Assembly (NCBI GenBank): GCA_022764505.1
Contig: JALEQJ010000018.1
Coordinates: 1-64,000, forward strand
DNA length: 64,000 nucleotides
Direction: 5' to 3'
Origin: Phocaeicola sp.
Lineage (GTDB): Bacteria > Bacteroidota > Bacteroidia > Bacteroidales > Bacteroidaceae
In this document: in pieces, positions 1 to 8,580 of the stretch
Layout: each line of letters opens with the position of its first letter
Numbering within the stretch: the stretch's first letter is position 1
Notes under the pieces: model-generated
Database searches by the model: none
Seen by the model: only the letters and a program-made list of their open reading frames with translations
What the model was told of the DNA's origin: nothing
Made by a program: the position numbers and the translations under genes

Positions 1-276
1 TCCTATTACATTGTAAGTTTGTGGAGCTTCTGCTATATTGCCGAGGTACTTACCGGAATCCCAATCGTGAATTTGACGCAATGTGCCGGCTGCGTGAGTA
101 GCACGTGGATAATGGCAGAGATAGCCGAAGAATCCATAAGAGTCTGCTGAGTAAGAAACGAAAGTGGAGCCGTCTACAGAGGCTTTTTTTCCTACCAAGA
201 AATTGGTACATGCCCACGCACCGGTTGTAGCGAGGGCTATCAGTGCCAAGGCGGTAAAGATTTTTTTCATCATCAT
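1..276 (-). CDS. C69 family dipeptidase, 5' end only
   Basis: Only the first 92 codons are present; the gene runs off the left edge. The protein starts with a signal peptide (lysines at 4-5, hydrophobic to about residue 22) followed directly by Cys23-Thr-Asn-Phe. In peptidase family C69 (PepD-like N-terminal nucleophile hydrolases) a cysteine in this setting becomes the catalytic N-terminal residue after processing. The downstream Gly-Ser-Thr and Ser-Tyr-Ser-Ala-Asp stretch also fits the family. It probably cleaves dipeptides in the periplasm. Three consecutive ATG codons occur at 276, 273 and 270; the outermost is given and any could be used. A promoter candidate lies at 344-351 on the same strand. 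Confidence 0.85.
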   Translation of the reverse strand, partial: MMMKKIFTALALIALATTGAWACTNFLVGKKASVDGSTFVSYSADSYGFFGYLCHYPRATHAAGTLRQIHDWDSGKYLGNIAEAPQTYNVIG

Positions 277-343
277 ATTTTACTTTAATTGGTTTTATTT
301 TTGAAATAGCGTATGCAATATTCGGGAAAAATGCTCATTTGTC

Positions 344-351
344 CAAATATA
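344..351 (-). promoter_or_regulatory. Bacteroidota -7 promoter element for the C69 dipeptidase
   Basis: Read on the minus strand this is TATATTTG, matching the TAnnTTTG -7 consensus of the Bacteroidota primary sigma factor. It lies about 68 bases upstream of the first ATG of the dipeptidase. No convincing -33 TTTG is seen at the right distance. Confidence 0.45.
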
Positions 352-389
352 AGTATGGAAAAGGGACTGAATTATACCAAAGTTCTTTG

Positions 390-762
390 CTAAATAAAGT
401 CTCTATGAGATTTTTCTATGCACATCAATTCATATTGCTTTAGTATAGTTTCGTAGCTGCTGAACTTGACACGTTCTTTCATCTCTTTGAAAGCTGTCCG
501 GTTCATTATCTTCTCAAATAAGCTACGTCTGTTTATGGGTGCTACTATGATGAAACGACTATGGAAGTCTTGTAAATCGCAGAATTTGGTGATGGAGTTT
601 TGTATATCTGTGGAGTGTTCTACCTCAAAGAAGCTATTGGGCGTTTTTTGTAGCCCACGAAGTTGTGTCCGCGAGATGGTATAACTGACCTAAAGTGGCA
701 TATCCTCCTTGTGTGCGAAGTACGTCTATTACTTGCTGTGTCTGAGTCTGTTTGTTTGCCAT
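390..762 (-). pseudogene. Remnant of a winged-HTH/restriction-endonuclease-like protein with internal deletion
   Basis: The minus-strand frame from the ATG at 762 encodes a short HTH-like N-terminus (Met-Ala-Asn-Lys-Gln, then a Gly-Gly-Tyr-Ala-Thr-Leu-Gly-Gln segment) and stops after about 42 codons. Another frame then gives a clear C-terminal nuclease-like segment containing PNSFFEVEHSTDIQNS and RVKFSSYE, ending at TAG 390-392. From memory of the family, intact Bacteroidota homologues join these parts through a central region of more than 100 residues. The parts meet at about 639-650, so an out-of-frame deletion is inferred. The total of 373 bases is not a multiple of three. No function is expected. 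Confidence 0.7.
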
Positions 763-801
763 ATTCTTCTCTACCTAAGCTACTCCCTCCTCCTGAAAAT
801 T

Positions 802-1200
802 TCAGGAGAGAGTCAAGTAGATGCCATACGCACGTGTGAAATTTTCCAACTGTGAGTTCCACAAGTCTATCATATCCTTTACTTCTCCTTCTTCTGCAAA
901 GTCTACGATGCGTAGATGAAAATCGTCTGTCAGCTCATTATAGAGTAACCGAAGTTCAAAAAAAGTCTTGTCATCTTGCTCGTCGTTCCAGCGGAAGCGA
1001 ACATACTCTCCTTCTCTACTTTTGCAGAGAGTTGCAGAGCGTTCTTCTATTTTCCCCCACCGGAAGGTGTAGGTGTGCCCTTTCACGTGTATTTCGTCTG
1101 CGAACCAGCGTTGCAGACCACTGGCTGTGCCTATTGCATTCCATAATATATAGCCCGAAGAGGAACTTAGCAAAAACTCTATTTGAAATTTCTGTTTCAT
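802..1200 (-). CDS. START-like (SRPBCC/AHSA1-type) domain protein
   Basis: This 132-residue soluble protein has no signal peptide. The order of elements is that of the small START-like fold common in Bacteroidota: an N-terminal strand (Lys-Phe-Gln-Ile-Glu-Phe-Leu-Leu), a helix with Leu-Trp-Asn-Ala-Ile-Gly-Thr, the Gly-Leu-Gln-Arg-Trp-Phe-Ala-Asp-Glu segment near residue 30, alternating strands, and a long C-terminal helix ending with Trp-Asn-Ser-Gln-Leu-Glu-Asn. Such folds bind hydrophobic ligands, but the ligand is unknown. It starts at the first in-frame ATG. It sits alone upstream of the broken nuclease gene, with no sign of an operon. Confidence 0.75.
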   Translation of the reverse strand: MKQKFQIEFLLSSSSGYILWNAIGTASGLQRWFADEIHVKGHTYTFRWGKIEERSATLCKSREGEYVRFRWNDEQDDKTFFELRLLYNELTDDFHLRIVDFAEEGEVKDMIDLWNSQLENFTRAYGIYLTLS

Positions 1201-2071
1201 AGCTTTGGGATTTTTTCTCGCTGAAAGATAAAATATTATTATAAACTTTCAAAGGTTTCTTTTGATATTTTTTGCAATAGTCTGTGCTTTTTTATGTGGA
1301 AGAATAAAGAATGGCGTTTTGTTTACTTGTGGAACTGTTTTTGCAGATTTGTTAAAATAAAATAGCACCTCTTTTTTGATGAAACAATGCTGTAGAAATC
1401 TGTATTTAGGCTTCCGTTCGTTTACAGAAGTTACTTATGATATGTTAAAAAATGGGGCGGTAGCTTTTTTATCGTATCTTTGAATAATTTTAAAAGAAAC
1501 CACAGAGTTGAATAAATCTTACTCAAACATTTCTTACCTCAAATTCTCAAAATACTTACAGGAAGTAGAGTGAACCGAAAAGTTTATACTTCTACCTCTG
1601 TCTTGAGTTAAGTTTATCGGTTTAATTCTGCACCTTATTTTATAGCATATATTTGTTATCGTGATAGCAAGGCTTCTTTCCGTGATACGGAGCATATCTT
1701 ATCACGATAGCAAGCATATCTTATCAGCACCCCATTCGTAGAGTGCTATGACAGGGTGGTATCATGCTTGGAAAAGAATAAATCTTATGAAGGAAATCAC
1801 AGAAACCCGCTTACTATAGATACCAAAATAGTAGGGAGAAAGTCTATGCTACCTTTTTATAGAGAGAGTAGAAAATGCTTCTTTTTCTCCGTTTTAACTT
1901 TAACATACCTTTTCTTCCTTAAAAGTCTCTAAAAGGAGTGGAGGTGTGCAACTGAAATTTTTGTCTTCCAAGTTTATTTCTCATTTTTCTACCGAATGAG
2001 AATGAAATGTTAAATACAATTATGTGTTTAACAAAAAATACATAATACAATTCAAACCGGTGAGAACACCC
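1201..2071. other. Long intergenic region with promoter-like boxes and short repeats
   Basis: No credible gene is seen in these 870 bases between divergent neighbours. Two plus-strand TAnnTTTG boxes occur, TATCTTTG at 1475-1482 and TATATTTG at 1648-1655. The second lies just before a cluster of short repeats (separate entry). Imperfect hairpins lie near 1559-1600 and 1832-1858, the latter followed by a T-run. The stretch could be a long regulated leader of the nuclease lipoprotein gene at 2072 or carry a small RNA; the sequence does not decide. Confidence 0.4.
1656..1726. repeat. Cluster of short direct and inverted repeats
   Basis: AGCATATCTTATCA occurs perfectly at 1691-1704 and 1713-1726, a 22-base period. 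The 16-mers at 1656-1671 and 1699-1714 match except at two central bases, so TATCGTGATA in the first is the reverse complement of TATCACGATA in the second. The cluster begins one base after the -7 box at 1648-1655, so it would lie at the transcript start. An operator array or an RNA hairpin is possible. Confidence 0.5.
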
Positions 2072-3652
2072 ATGAAAAAAATCAGCTTATTAAGTAGCGT
2101 ATTGTTTGCGTTACTATTCACTGCTTGTCAGGAAAAAGAAACTGTGCAACCTACTCCACAAAAGGTTTATTTTTCCGGTATAATAGACGGAGAAGGCTCT
2201 CGTGCTTATAATAGCTCATGGAGCAAAGGAGATGCTATAGGAGTTTTTATGCTGAACAGTGCAGATAAAAAGACTTTGGAAACTAATAAGCAATACACGA
2301 CTACGGGCAATGGACATTTTAGTCCTGTAGGAGATGCCTTGAGCTTTCCTATAGATGGTAGTAAGGTAGACTTTATTGCTTATTATCCCTACAAAGCCGG
2401 TGCAAGTTTGGAGACTTATCCTATAGAAACGGCTATACAAACCAACTTAGAAAGTATAGATTTGTTACGGTCTGATAATTTGCAGGGACGTAGCAATATC
2501 AATAAATCCAATAATTTACAGTTCCGCCATGTACTGAGCAAGGTTGTACTTAATCTCTCCTCTGAAGGGAATCTTACAGGGCTTACGGCTACTGTAAAAG
2601 GGGTAAAGACAAAGGGTTCGCTCCGTCTTATGGACGGACAACTTACAGTGAATGCTACTGTGGCAGATGTACCTATGCGCATAAGTGCAGACGGAAGAAC
2701 TGCAGAAGCTATCTTGGTACCACAAACCTTGAATACTCCGCTCGTGATAGAATTGGCATGGAATGGGAAAAATACTCAAGTAGCTACTAAACTTACAGCC
2801 TTGGAGGCAGGTGTCAGACACACCTATAATATAAAGGTAGAAGGGACAGGGGAAATAGAGGCGGAAGCTACAGGCTATTTCCGTCGTATGGAAACACCTG
2901 TGATTACCGCAGACTTTTTGGCAAAAAAGAATATCTATTATATTACCCATTTTGAAAATGGATATGTTATGAAAGAAAGTAGTCGTGCAGTATCCGATAA
3001 TCCACGTAACTTCAGTTTACTCTATGATAGCGAACTGCATATAGCTTATTGGGTGGCTTATCCGTATAATTCTTATTATGATGGAAATGTGGGAAGAACG
3101 GAAGCATGGGGAAATTTTGATCCTGCATTGTCTTCTAATTTCCAATCCAGTGTGAAAAAAGGATATACTAGTAGTGGCTACGATAGAGGGCACCAAATCC
3201 CAAGTGGAGATAGACAGAATAGTCGTACAATGAACCAAGCTACTTTCTATCCAACCAATATGACGCCACAACTCCATAATTTTAATACTCAAATCTGGAA
3301 AAACTTAGAAGAGAAGGTTCGTAAATGGGCATCTGGAACAGATACGCTTTATATAGTAACGGGAGCAGTTCCTTCTACTAAAGAAAATCCCGAGATTAAG
3401 TGGTATACTAATTCTAATGATAATAAAAAAATAGCCGTACCTCAAGCTTACTATAAAGTGTTGGCAAGAAAAATAGGGGGAACCTATCGTACCATAGGCT
3501 TCTATCTTGAGCATAGAGATGGATATAATTCTAAGGGTTATATGCAATATGCAGTATCGGTAAGCGATGTGGAAAAGAAGACAGGCTTTACTTTCTTTCC
3601 ACAAATAGACCGCAATATAAAAGCAACTCTCAATAAAGAGCAGTGGCAATAA
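2072..3652 (+). CDS. Lipoprotein fusing a fimbrillin-like domain to a DRGH-type non-specific endonuclease
   Basis: The start at 2072 is chosen because it gives a clean lipoprotein signal (Met-Lys-Lys-Ile, hydrophobic core, Leu-Phe-Thr-Ala-Cys19); an upstream in-frame ATG at 2024 would spoil it. Residues about 30-275 look like the Mfa-like/fimbrillin N-terminal domain: Trp-Ser-Lys-Gly-Asp-Ala-Ile-Gly-Val-Phe, Tyr-Tyr-Pro-Tyr, and a late His-Thr-Tyr-Asn-Ile-Lys-Val. The C-terminal part is a DNA/RNA non-specific endonuclease (NUC family) with Asp-Arg-Gly-His at 371-374, where the histidine is the general base, followed by the metal-binding Asn region (Pro-Thr-Asn-Met-Thr-Pro-Gln). It is predicted to be a surface- or periplasm-anchored nuclease. 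It heads a row of secreted proteins up to 10,989. Confidence 0.85.
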   Translation: MKKISLLSSVLFALLFTACQEKETVQPTPQKVYFSGIIDGEGSRAYNSSWSKGDAIGVFMLNSADKKTLETNKQYTTTGNGHFSPVGDALSFPIDGSKVDFIAYYPYKAGASLETYPIETAIQTNLESIDLLRSDNLQGRSNINKSNNLQFRHVLSKVVLNLSSEGNLTGLTATVKGVKTKGSLRLMDGQLTVNATVADVPMRISADGRTAEAILVPQTLNTPLVIELAWNGKNTQVATKLTALEAGVRHTYNIKVEGTGEIEAEATGYFRRMETPVITADFLAKKNIYYITHFENGYVMKESSRAVSDNPRNFSLLYDSELHIAYWVAYPYNSYYDGNVGRTEAWGNFDPALSSNFQSSVKKGYTSSGYDRGHQIPSGDRQNSRTMNQATFYPTNMTPQLHNFNTQIWKNLEEKVRKWASGTDTLYIVTGAVPSTKENPEIKWYTNSNDNKKIAVPQAYYKVLARKIGGTYRTIGFYLEHRDGYNSKGYMQYAVSVSDVEKKTGFTFFPQIDRNIKATLNKEQWQ

Positions 3653-3696
3653 ATGAGCAGAACAAGAATTTTATTTTACTAATTAATCTAAAGAAC

Positions 3697-5688
3697 ATGA
3701 ATCTAAAAAGAATGCTTCCCTTTATGGGATTGACAGCTATGCTATTCGTTTCGTCTTGTACTAATGAAGACGACTATAGCACTTGGCGCACCAAGCAAGG
3801 CGTGAACTTCACGTCGCAAATTACAGAGGCTTCTCGTGCTACTGTAGATAATACTTGGACTGCCGGAGACGAAATAGGTATCTTCAGAACTACAGCAGGT
3901 AGTGGTTTGGCAGAAGCTACGGAAAAGAATGTAAAATACACTGCTGCACCCGATGGCACATTGACTCCGGCTGGAGATCCTATCTATCACCCGGCGACAG
4001 GAGCATCGGACTTTGTGGCGTACTATCCTTATCAAGCCAATCCCACAGGTAGTAGCGTTTCTGTAGATGTAACTAAGCAAACAGAACCTACAAAGATAGA
4101 CTTGCTGTACTCCAATAATAGTACAAATGTAGCTGCAGGAAAAAATGTAAATTTGGTCTTTAAGCATCAGCTTACACAAATCGTGCTGAACATTACAGCA
4201 GATGCCACCATAGCTTCTACAGCAGGACTTACTGTGAGCTTGGGTAATGTTCCTACTACAGCTGCATTGGAACTTGCTACCGGTGTACTTACAGCAGGTA
4301 CTACTATGGGTACTATCCAAATGAATGTTACAGCAGAAGGTACTAAAGCTACTGCTATCCTCGTACCACAAGCCAAGGGAGAAGGGCGTGTTCTTACTTT
4401 CACTTTGGGAGGAAAGACCTACGCATATACTTTCCCTGTAAACACCGCATTTGAGGGAGGTACAAAACACGTTTATAACGTGAAGATGGCTGTAGATAAT
4501 AATACGCAAAAGCTGACAGTGAGCTTTCAAGGAGCTTCTATCACAGATTGGGTAGAAAAACCGGGTGATGATATCACTGTAACTTTCCCCGGAGAAGAAC
4601 AACCTACACCGGATCCTACCACTCCTAAAGTACTCTTTAATGCTCCTTTCCAGAGTGGAGTAGACGGATTTACTGAAGATTATTTCAGTAAGGCAACAGC
4701 AATTTCTGCAGTTTGGACACACGCTGTTTATAAGGAAGTTGGTTATGTAAAAGCAACAGCTTTTGAGGGAAAGCCTAAGAATATTAAACATGCTGCAGAG
4801 TCTCGTCTTGTTTCTCCGGAAATAGACCTTACTACAGCTACGACACCTGTATTGGCATTTGAGCATGCTGCCAGATTCTTTACTTCTTTTGCTACCGAAT
4901 GTAAGGTACAAGTTCGTATAGTAGGAGAAAATACTTGGACTGACCTTAGCATTCCTACACAGCCTACAGACAGTAAAGAATGGCCTTATGTCAATTCCGG
5001 TAGTATAGATCTTTCTGCTTATAAAGGTAAGAAAGTACAGATAGCATTCTACTATAAAAGTACAGCAGAAAGTGCAGGAACATGGCAAGTAAGAAAACTT
5101 ACTATCACAGACGGAGCAGGTGGTACAACTCCTGCACCGGAGGAACCTAAACCAACCCCCGAAGAACCTAAACCCAATCCGGTAGAACCTACTCCAACTC
5201 CTAATCCTACAGAACAAACTATCTTCTTGGAAACAATGGGAGAAGGCGATTATTCTAAAAATAGACCTAAAGTCGCAGATTTTAAAGATTGGTTTGCTAA
5301 AGGGAATACCTACGAAGACTTGGATTCTGCGAAAAAAGTTGATATCCGCTCTCTAAAAAATAACAAGGACATTAATGCAAGCCTTTGGTTCTCGGCGAAA
5401 GGTGCAGGAAACTTGAAAATTTCAGGTTTTGATACTACAGGTTATACAGAATTGCTCTTGACATTTGATATGGCAGGAAATAAAGCCGGTATGACAAGCC
5501 CATTAAAAGTTTTTGCAGATGATAAGGAAGTTACTTATCCTGCTACAGCACTGACAGGAGATAATAAATACGTGTCTGTATCTGTTGCTATCCCGGCAGG
5601 TACCAAGACTTTGAGATTTATGTCTGACGCTACAGCAAACAGCCAAGGTACACGTCTTGACAATATCAAACTCACAGGTAAGAAATAA
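3697..5688 (+). CDS. Fimbrillin-family lipoprotein with C-terminal adhesin-like modules
   Basis: The start at 3697 gives a lipoprotein signal (Met-Asn-Leu-Lys-Arg, then Phe-Val-Ser-Ser-Cys); the upstream in-frame ATG at 3643 overlaps the previous gene and is unlikely. The roughly 663 residues divide into a fimbrillin-like region (about 25-290, with Trp-Thr-Ala-Gly-Asp-Glu-Ile-Gly and Tyr-Tyr-Pro-Tyr), a choice-of-anchor-J/cleaved-adhesin-like module (about 315-480), a Pro/Glu/Thr-rich linker built on repeated Glu-Pro-Lys-Pro, and a final beta-rich module. Binding of an extracellular polymer is likely. It lies 44 bases after the fimbrillin-nuclease gene, whose N-terminus it resembles, and is followed by a strong terminator. 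Confidence 0.75.
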   Translation: MNLKRMLPFMGLTAMLFVSSCTNEDDYSTWRTKQGVNFTSQITEASRATVDNTWTAGDEIGIFRTTAGSGLAEATEKNVKYTAAPDGTLTPAGDPIYHPATGASDFVAYYPYQANPTGSSVSVDVTKQTEPTKIDLLYSNNSTNVAAGKNVNLVFKHQLTQIVLNITADATIASTAGLTVSLGNVPTTAALELATGVLTAGTTMGTIQMNVTAEGTKATAILVPQAKGEGRVLTFTLGGKTYAYTFPVNTAFEGGTKHVYNVKMAVDNNTQKLTVSFQGASITDWVEKPGDDITVTFPGEEQPTPDPTTPKVLFNAPFQSGVDGFTEDYFSKATAISAVWTHAVYKEVGYVKATAFEGKPKNIKHAAESRLVSPEIDLTTATTPVLAFEHAARFFTSFATECKVQVRIVGENTWTDLSIPTQPTDSKEWPYVNSGSIDLSAYKGKKVQIAFYYKSTAESAGTWQVRKLTITDGAGGTTPAPEEPKPTPEEPKPNPVEPTPTPNPTEQTIFLETMGEGDYSKNRPKVADFKDWFAKGNTYEDLDSAKKVDIRSLKNNKDINASLWFSAKGAGNLKISGFDTTGYTELLLTFDMAGNKAGMTSPLKVFADDKEVTYPATALTGDNKYVSVSVAIPAGTKTLRFMSDATANSQGTRLDNIKLTGKK

Positions 5689-5701
5689 AATCGCTAAAAT
5701 T

Positions 5702-5742
5702 AAAGAGCGGAGAAAACCCTCGTGCTTTTCTCCGCTCTTTTC
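5702..5742 (+). terminator. Rho-independent terminator
   Basis: AAAGAGCGGAGAAAA and its exact complement TTTTCTCCGCTCTTT flank a 9-base loop, and the 3' arm ends in a short T-run. It separates the two fimbrillin lipoprotein genes from the TonB receptor operon, so the receptor operon probably has its own promoter or depends on read-through. Confidence 0.8.
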
Positions 5743-5833
5743 TAAAATACACTAATTTAGACGGCAGTTAATAGAAGACGTCTATTCGTAGAAAAAACTC
5801 TACAAAAACAAAGTACAATAAACCCTATTCCTT

Positions 5834-8551
5834 ATGAAGCATAAGCTATTGCTATTCCTATTGTTGTTACCGCAATTTCTTTTGGCACAGAGTGGTCATA
5901 CGTTGCGTGGTAGCATCATCGGTTCACAGAGTGGAGAGCCCATAGGTGGTGTGGTGGTGCGTGTCTTAAATCAAGATTTGCAAACTACATCGGATCTACA
6001 AGGGAATTTTAGTCTCGTTGGACTTGCTCCCGGTAAATACACCATAGAGCTTAATTCTATTCTTATCCAACCCAAGTATCTCCACGTGGAAATAGCATCT
6101 ATAGGAGACACAGAAACCGGTATCATCAAAGTACAGGAACTATCCTCTACTACCACAGACCTTGCTTCTGTAGGACAGATAGATGCAGAACTCTTTGACG
6201 AAGATGGAGGTACTTCTACACAGGAAGTAAATACTCTGGTACTCATTTCCAATGATGTTTTCTTGAAGAACGCATCTTTTCAGCTATCACCTTTGCGTTT
6301 CAGCCCACGTGGCTATGATAACACACGCCAGCAGAGATACATCAATGGCGTAGCCTTTAATGACCAGAACAGAGGTGTCTTTAACTATGCAGCTGTAGGT
6401 GCACTCAATGATATGACCCGCAATGGAGATGCTACACAATTTACCCAAGCAGGCAGCTTTACATTTGGTGCATTGGGTGGAGCGGAAAATATCAATATGC
6501 GTGCTTCTGCCTATACTACAGGACATAAAGCCACCCTTAGTCTTACCAACAGAAATTATTACTTGCGTGGTATGTACACCTACTCTACAGGTTTGAATCG
6601 TAGAGGTTGGGCTTTTACTACTTCTATAGGAGGTAGATATGCCAATGAAGGTTATATAGATGGTACTTACTATCGCAATTTGGCTTTGGCTTTCTCCGCA
6701 GAAAAACAATGGGAGGGAGGCAAACATAGTCTTTCATTCGTTACACTCTTCTCTCCTACGGTGAGAGGACAACAAGGAAGTACATTCAAAGAAGTGTACA
6801 CTCTCACAGATAATTACAGATACAACCCCAATTGGGGATATTACAACGGAAAGAAACGTAATGCCAGAGAGGTCTATACTTTTGACCCTACAGCAGTACT
6901 TTCTCATATATGGAAAATCACACCACAAACCACACTCACTACAGGTTTGGGTGTACACTTTGCACGTTATGGAGGTTCTTCTTTGAACTGGTATAAAGGG
7001 GCAGACCCAAGACCGGATTACTATCGCTACCTTCCTTCCTACTTTGAAGATGGAGCTATCAAGGATCATTTGTTGGTAGGGTGGCTTAGTGAAAATACAG
7101 ATTACACACAAATAGATTGGAACAGTCTCTATACCGCCAACTTAAATAATGTGAAGTATGGCAATGGTGATGCTATTTATATGATAGAAGAAAGAAGAAG
7201 CGATTTATTCGAGACTACTTTCAATAGTACTGTAAATTCTCAGTTGAACCGTAAACTGAGACTTACGGCAGGCATAGAAGCCCGCTACTCTATCTCAGAC
7301 CAATTTAAGACAGTGAAAGATCTTATGGGAGCTACGCACGTCTTGGATATAGACAAGTATGCAGAAAGAGATTTTGCCGGAGATTTTGATAAGATGCACA
7401 ATGACCTTAATCGTCCCCATCGTTTGGTTTACAAGGACGGAATTTTCGGTTATCACTTCAAATATCATATTTATTCTGCGAGTGCTTGGGCTGTGAATAA
7501 CTATAGCTCTCGCTATTGGGACTTCTACTATGGATTCAAGGTGAAACATACTTCTTTCTATAGAGATGGACAAATGAGAAACGGTCGTTATCCGGAAACT
7601 TCCTATGGTAAAGGAAAAACACACTCGTTTACAGATTTGAGTATAAAGGGAGGAGCTACCTATAAATTCAATGGTCGCCACTTGATCAGTGCGAACTTTA
7701 GCTATGGAAGCGAAGCTCCACTCCCCAACAATGCTTATGTTTCTCCACGTATTACAGACGGCTCAGTGCACGATTTGAAGAGCGCGCGTATCTTGAGTGG
7801 AGATTTGAGCTATATTATATCTTTACCTTCTTTCGTAGGACGTGTAGGGGTATTCCAAACCAACTTTTATGACCTTATGGAGCGCAATAGCTACTATGAT
7901 GATACCGAAAAGACTTTCTTGAATCACGTGATGTACGGTATCAACAAAATCCATAGAGGGATAGAACTCGGAGCTACCTATAAGATAGATGGCAACTGGA
8001 GTGTAGATGTAGCAGGTAGTGCGGCACAATACTATTATAGTAATAATCCAGGTGGCGTGAAGAGTGCAGAAAACGGCAAAATAGCAGATGAACACGAAAT
8101 GGTGTATATGCGCAATGTAAGTGTAGGAGGTATACCACAGCTTGCAGGAACTATAGGACTACGCTATTTCATTAACTACTGGTTCCTTGGGGCACACCTC
8201 AATGGTTTCGGACGTAACTATATTTCTGCTTCTCCTATTCGTCGTTTGGCTTCTACTTATGCTACAGTGGAGCCTAACACTCCGGAATACGATGCTTATA
8301 AACAACTTACTACACAAGAAAAACTAAGCAGTGGTTGTACCTTGGATTTATCTGTAGGTAAAATGTTCTACTTAGGAAGTAGGTCTTTGAGCATCAATGT
8401 CTCTGTGAATAATGTATTGAACAGAAGAGGGGTATTTACAGGAGGGTTTGAACAGGGACGTTATGACCTTACTAAGCCCAATAAGTATGCGAGCCGTTAC
8501 TTCGTGATGCCCGGTATCAATTGCTTCATCAATGCTTCTTATCGTTTTTAA
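5834..8551 (+). CDS. TonB-dependent outer-membrane receptor with carboxypeptidase-like N-terminal domain
   Basis: The protein has 905 residues. A signal peptide (Met-Lys-His-Lys, hydrophobic, ending Leu-Ala-Gln-Ser) is followed by a CarboxypepD_reg-like beta-sandwich (about 22-100), a plug region (about 120-230) and a long barrel rich in alternating Tyr/Phe segments that ends in a C-terminal phenylalanine (Tyr-Arg-Phe), as outer-membrane barrels do. No SusD partner is adjacent. Instead it is followed within 29 bases by a DUF5689 lipoprotein and then by a secreted nuclease, so nucleic-acid breakdown products are the inferred cargo. That assignment rests on context only. Confidence 0.85.
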   Translation: MKHKLLLFLLLLPQFLLAQSGHTLRGSIIGSQSGEPIGGVVVRVLNQDLQTTSDLQGNFSLVGLAPGKYTIELNSILIQPKYLHVEIASIGDTETGIIKVQELSSTTTDLASVGQIDAELFDEDGGTSTQEVNTLVLISNDVFLKNASFQLSPLRFSPRGYDNTRQQRYINGVAFNDQNRGVFNYAAVGALNDMTRNGDATQFTQAGSFTFGALGGAENINMRASAYTTGHKATLSLTNRNYYLRGMYTYSTGLNRRGWAFTTSIGGRYANEGYIDGTYYRNLALAFSAEKQWEGGKHSLSFVTLFSPTVRGQQGSTFKEVYTLTDNYRYNPNWGYYNGKKRNAREVYTFDPTAVLSHIWKITPQTTLTTGLGVHFARYGGSSLNWYKGADPRPDYYRYLPSYFEDGAIKDHLLVGWLSENTDYTQIDWNSLYTANLNNVKYGNGDAIYMIEERRSDLFETTFNSTVNSQLNRKLRLTAGIEARYSISDQFKTVKDLMGATHVLDIDKYAERDFAGDFDKMHNDLNRPHRLVYKDGIFGYHFKYHIYSASAWAVNNYSSRYWDFYYGFKVKHTSFYRDGQMRNGRYPETSYGKGKTHSFTDLSIKGGATYKFNGRHLISANFSYGSEAPLPNNAYVSPRITDGSVHDLKSARILSGDLSYIISLPSFVGRVGVFQTNFYDLMERNSYYDDTEKTFLNHVMYGINKIHRGIELGATYKIDGNWSVDVAGSAAQYYYSNNPGGVKSAENGKIADEHEMVYMRNVSVGGIPQLAGTIGLRYFINYWFLGAHLNGFGRNYISASPIRRLASTYATVEPNTPEYDAYKQLTTQEKLSSGCTLDLSVGKMFYLGSRSLSINVSVNNVLNRRGVFTGGFEQGRYDLTKPNKYASRYFVMPGINCFINASYRF

Positions 8552-8580
8552 TTATTAACTCACTCTAAAACACTATACAA

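Noticed and set aside
3742-5217. 491-codon open frame antisense to the second fimbrillin lipoprotein
   Set aside because: It is cysteine- and serine-rich, lacks any domain, and mirrors a gene with a clear lipoprotein signal and domains on the plus strand; the openness comes from biased codon use in the real gene.
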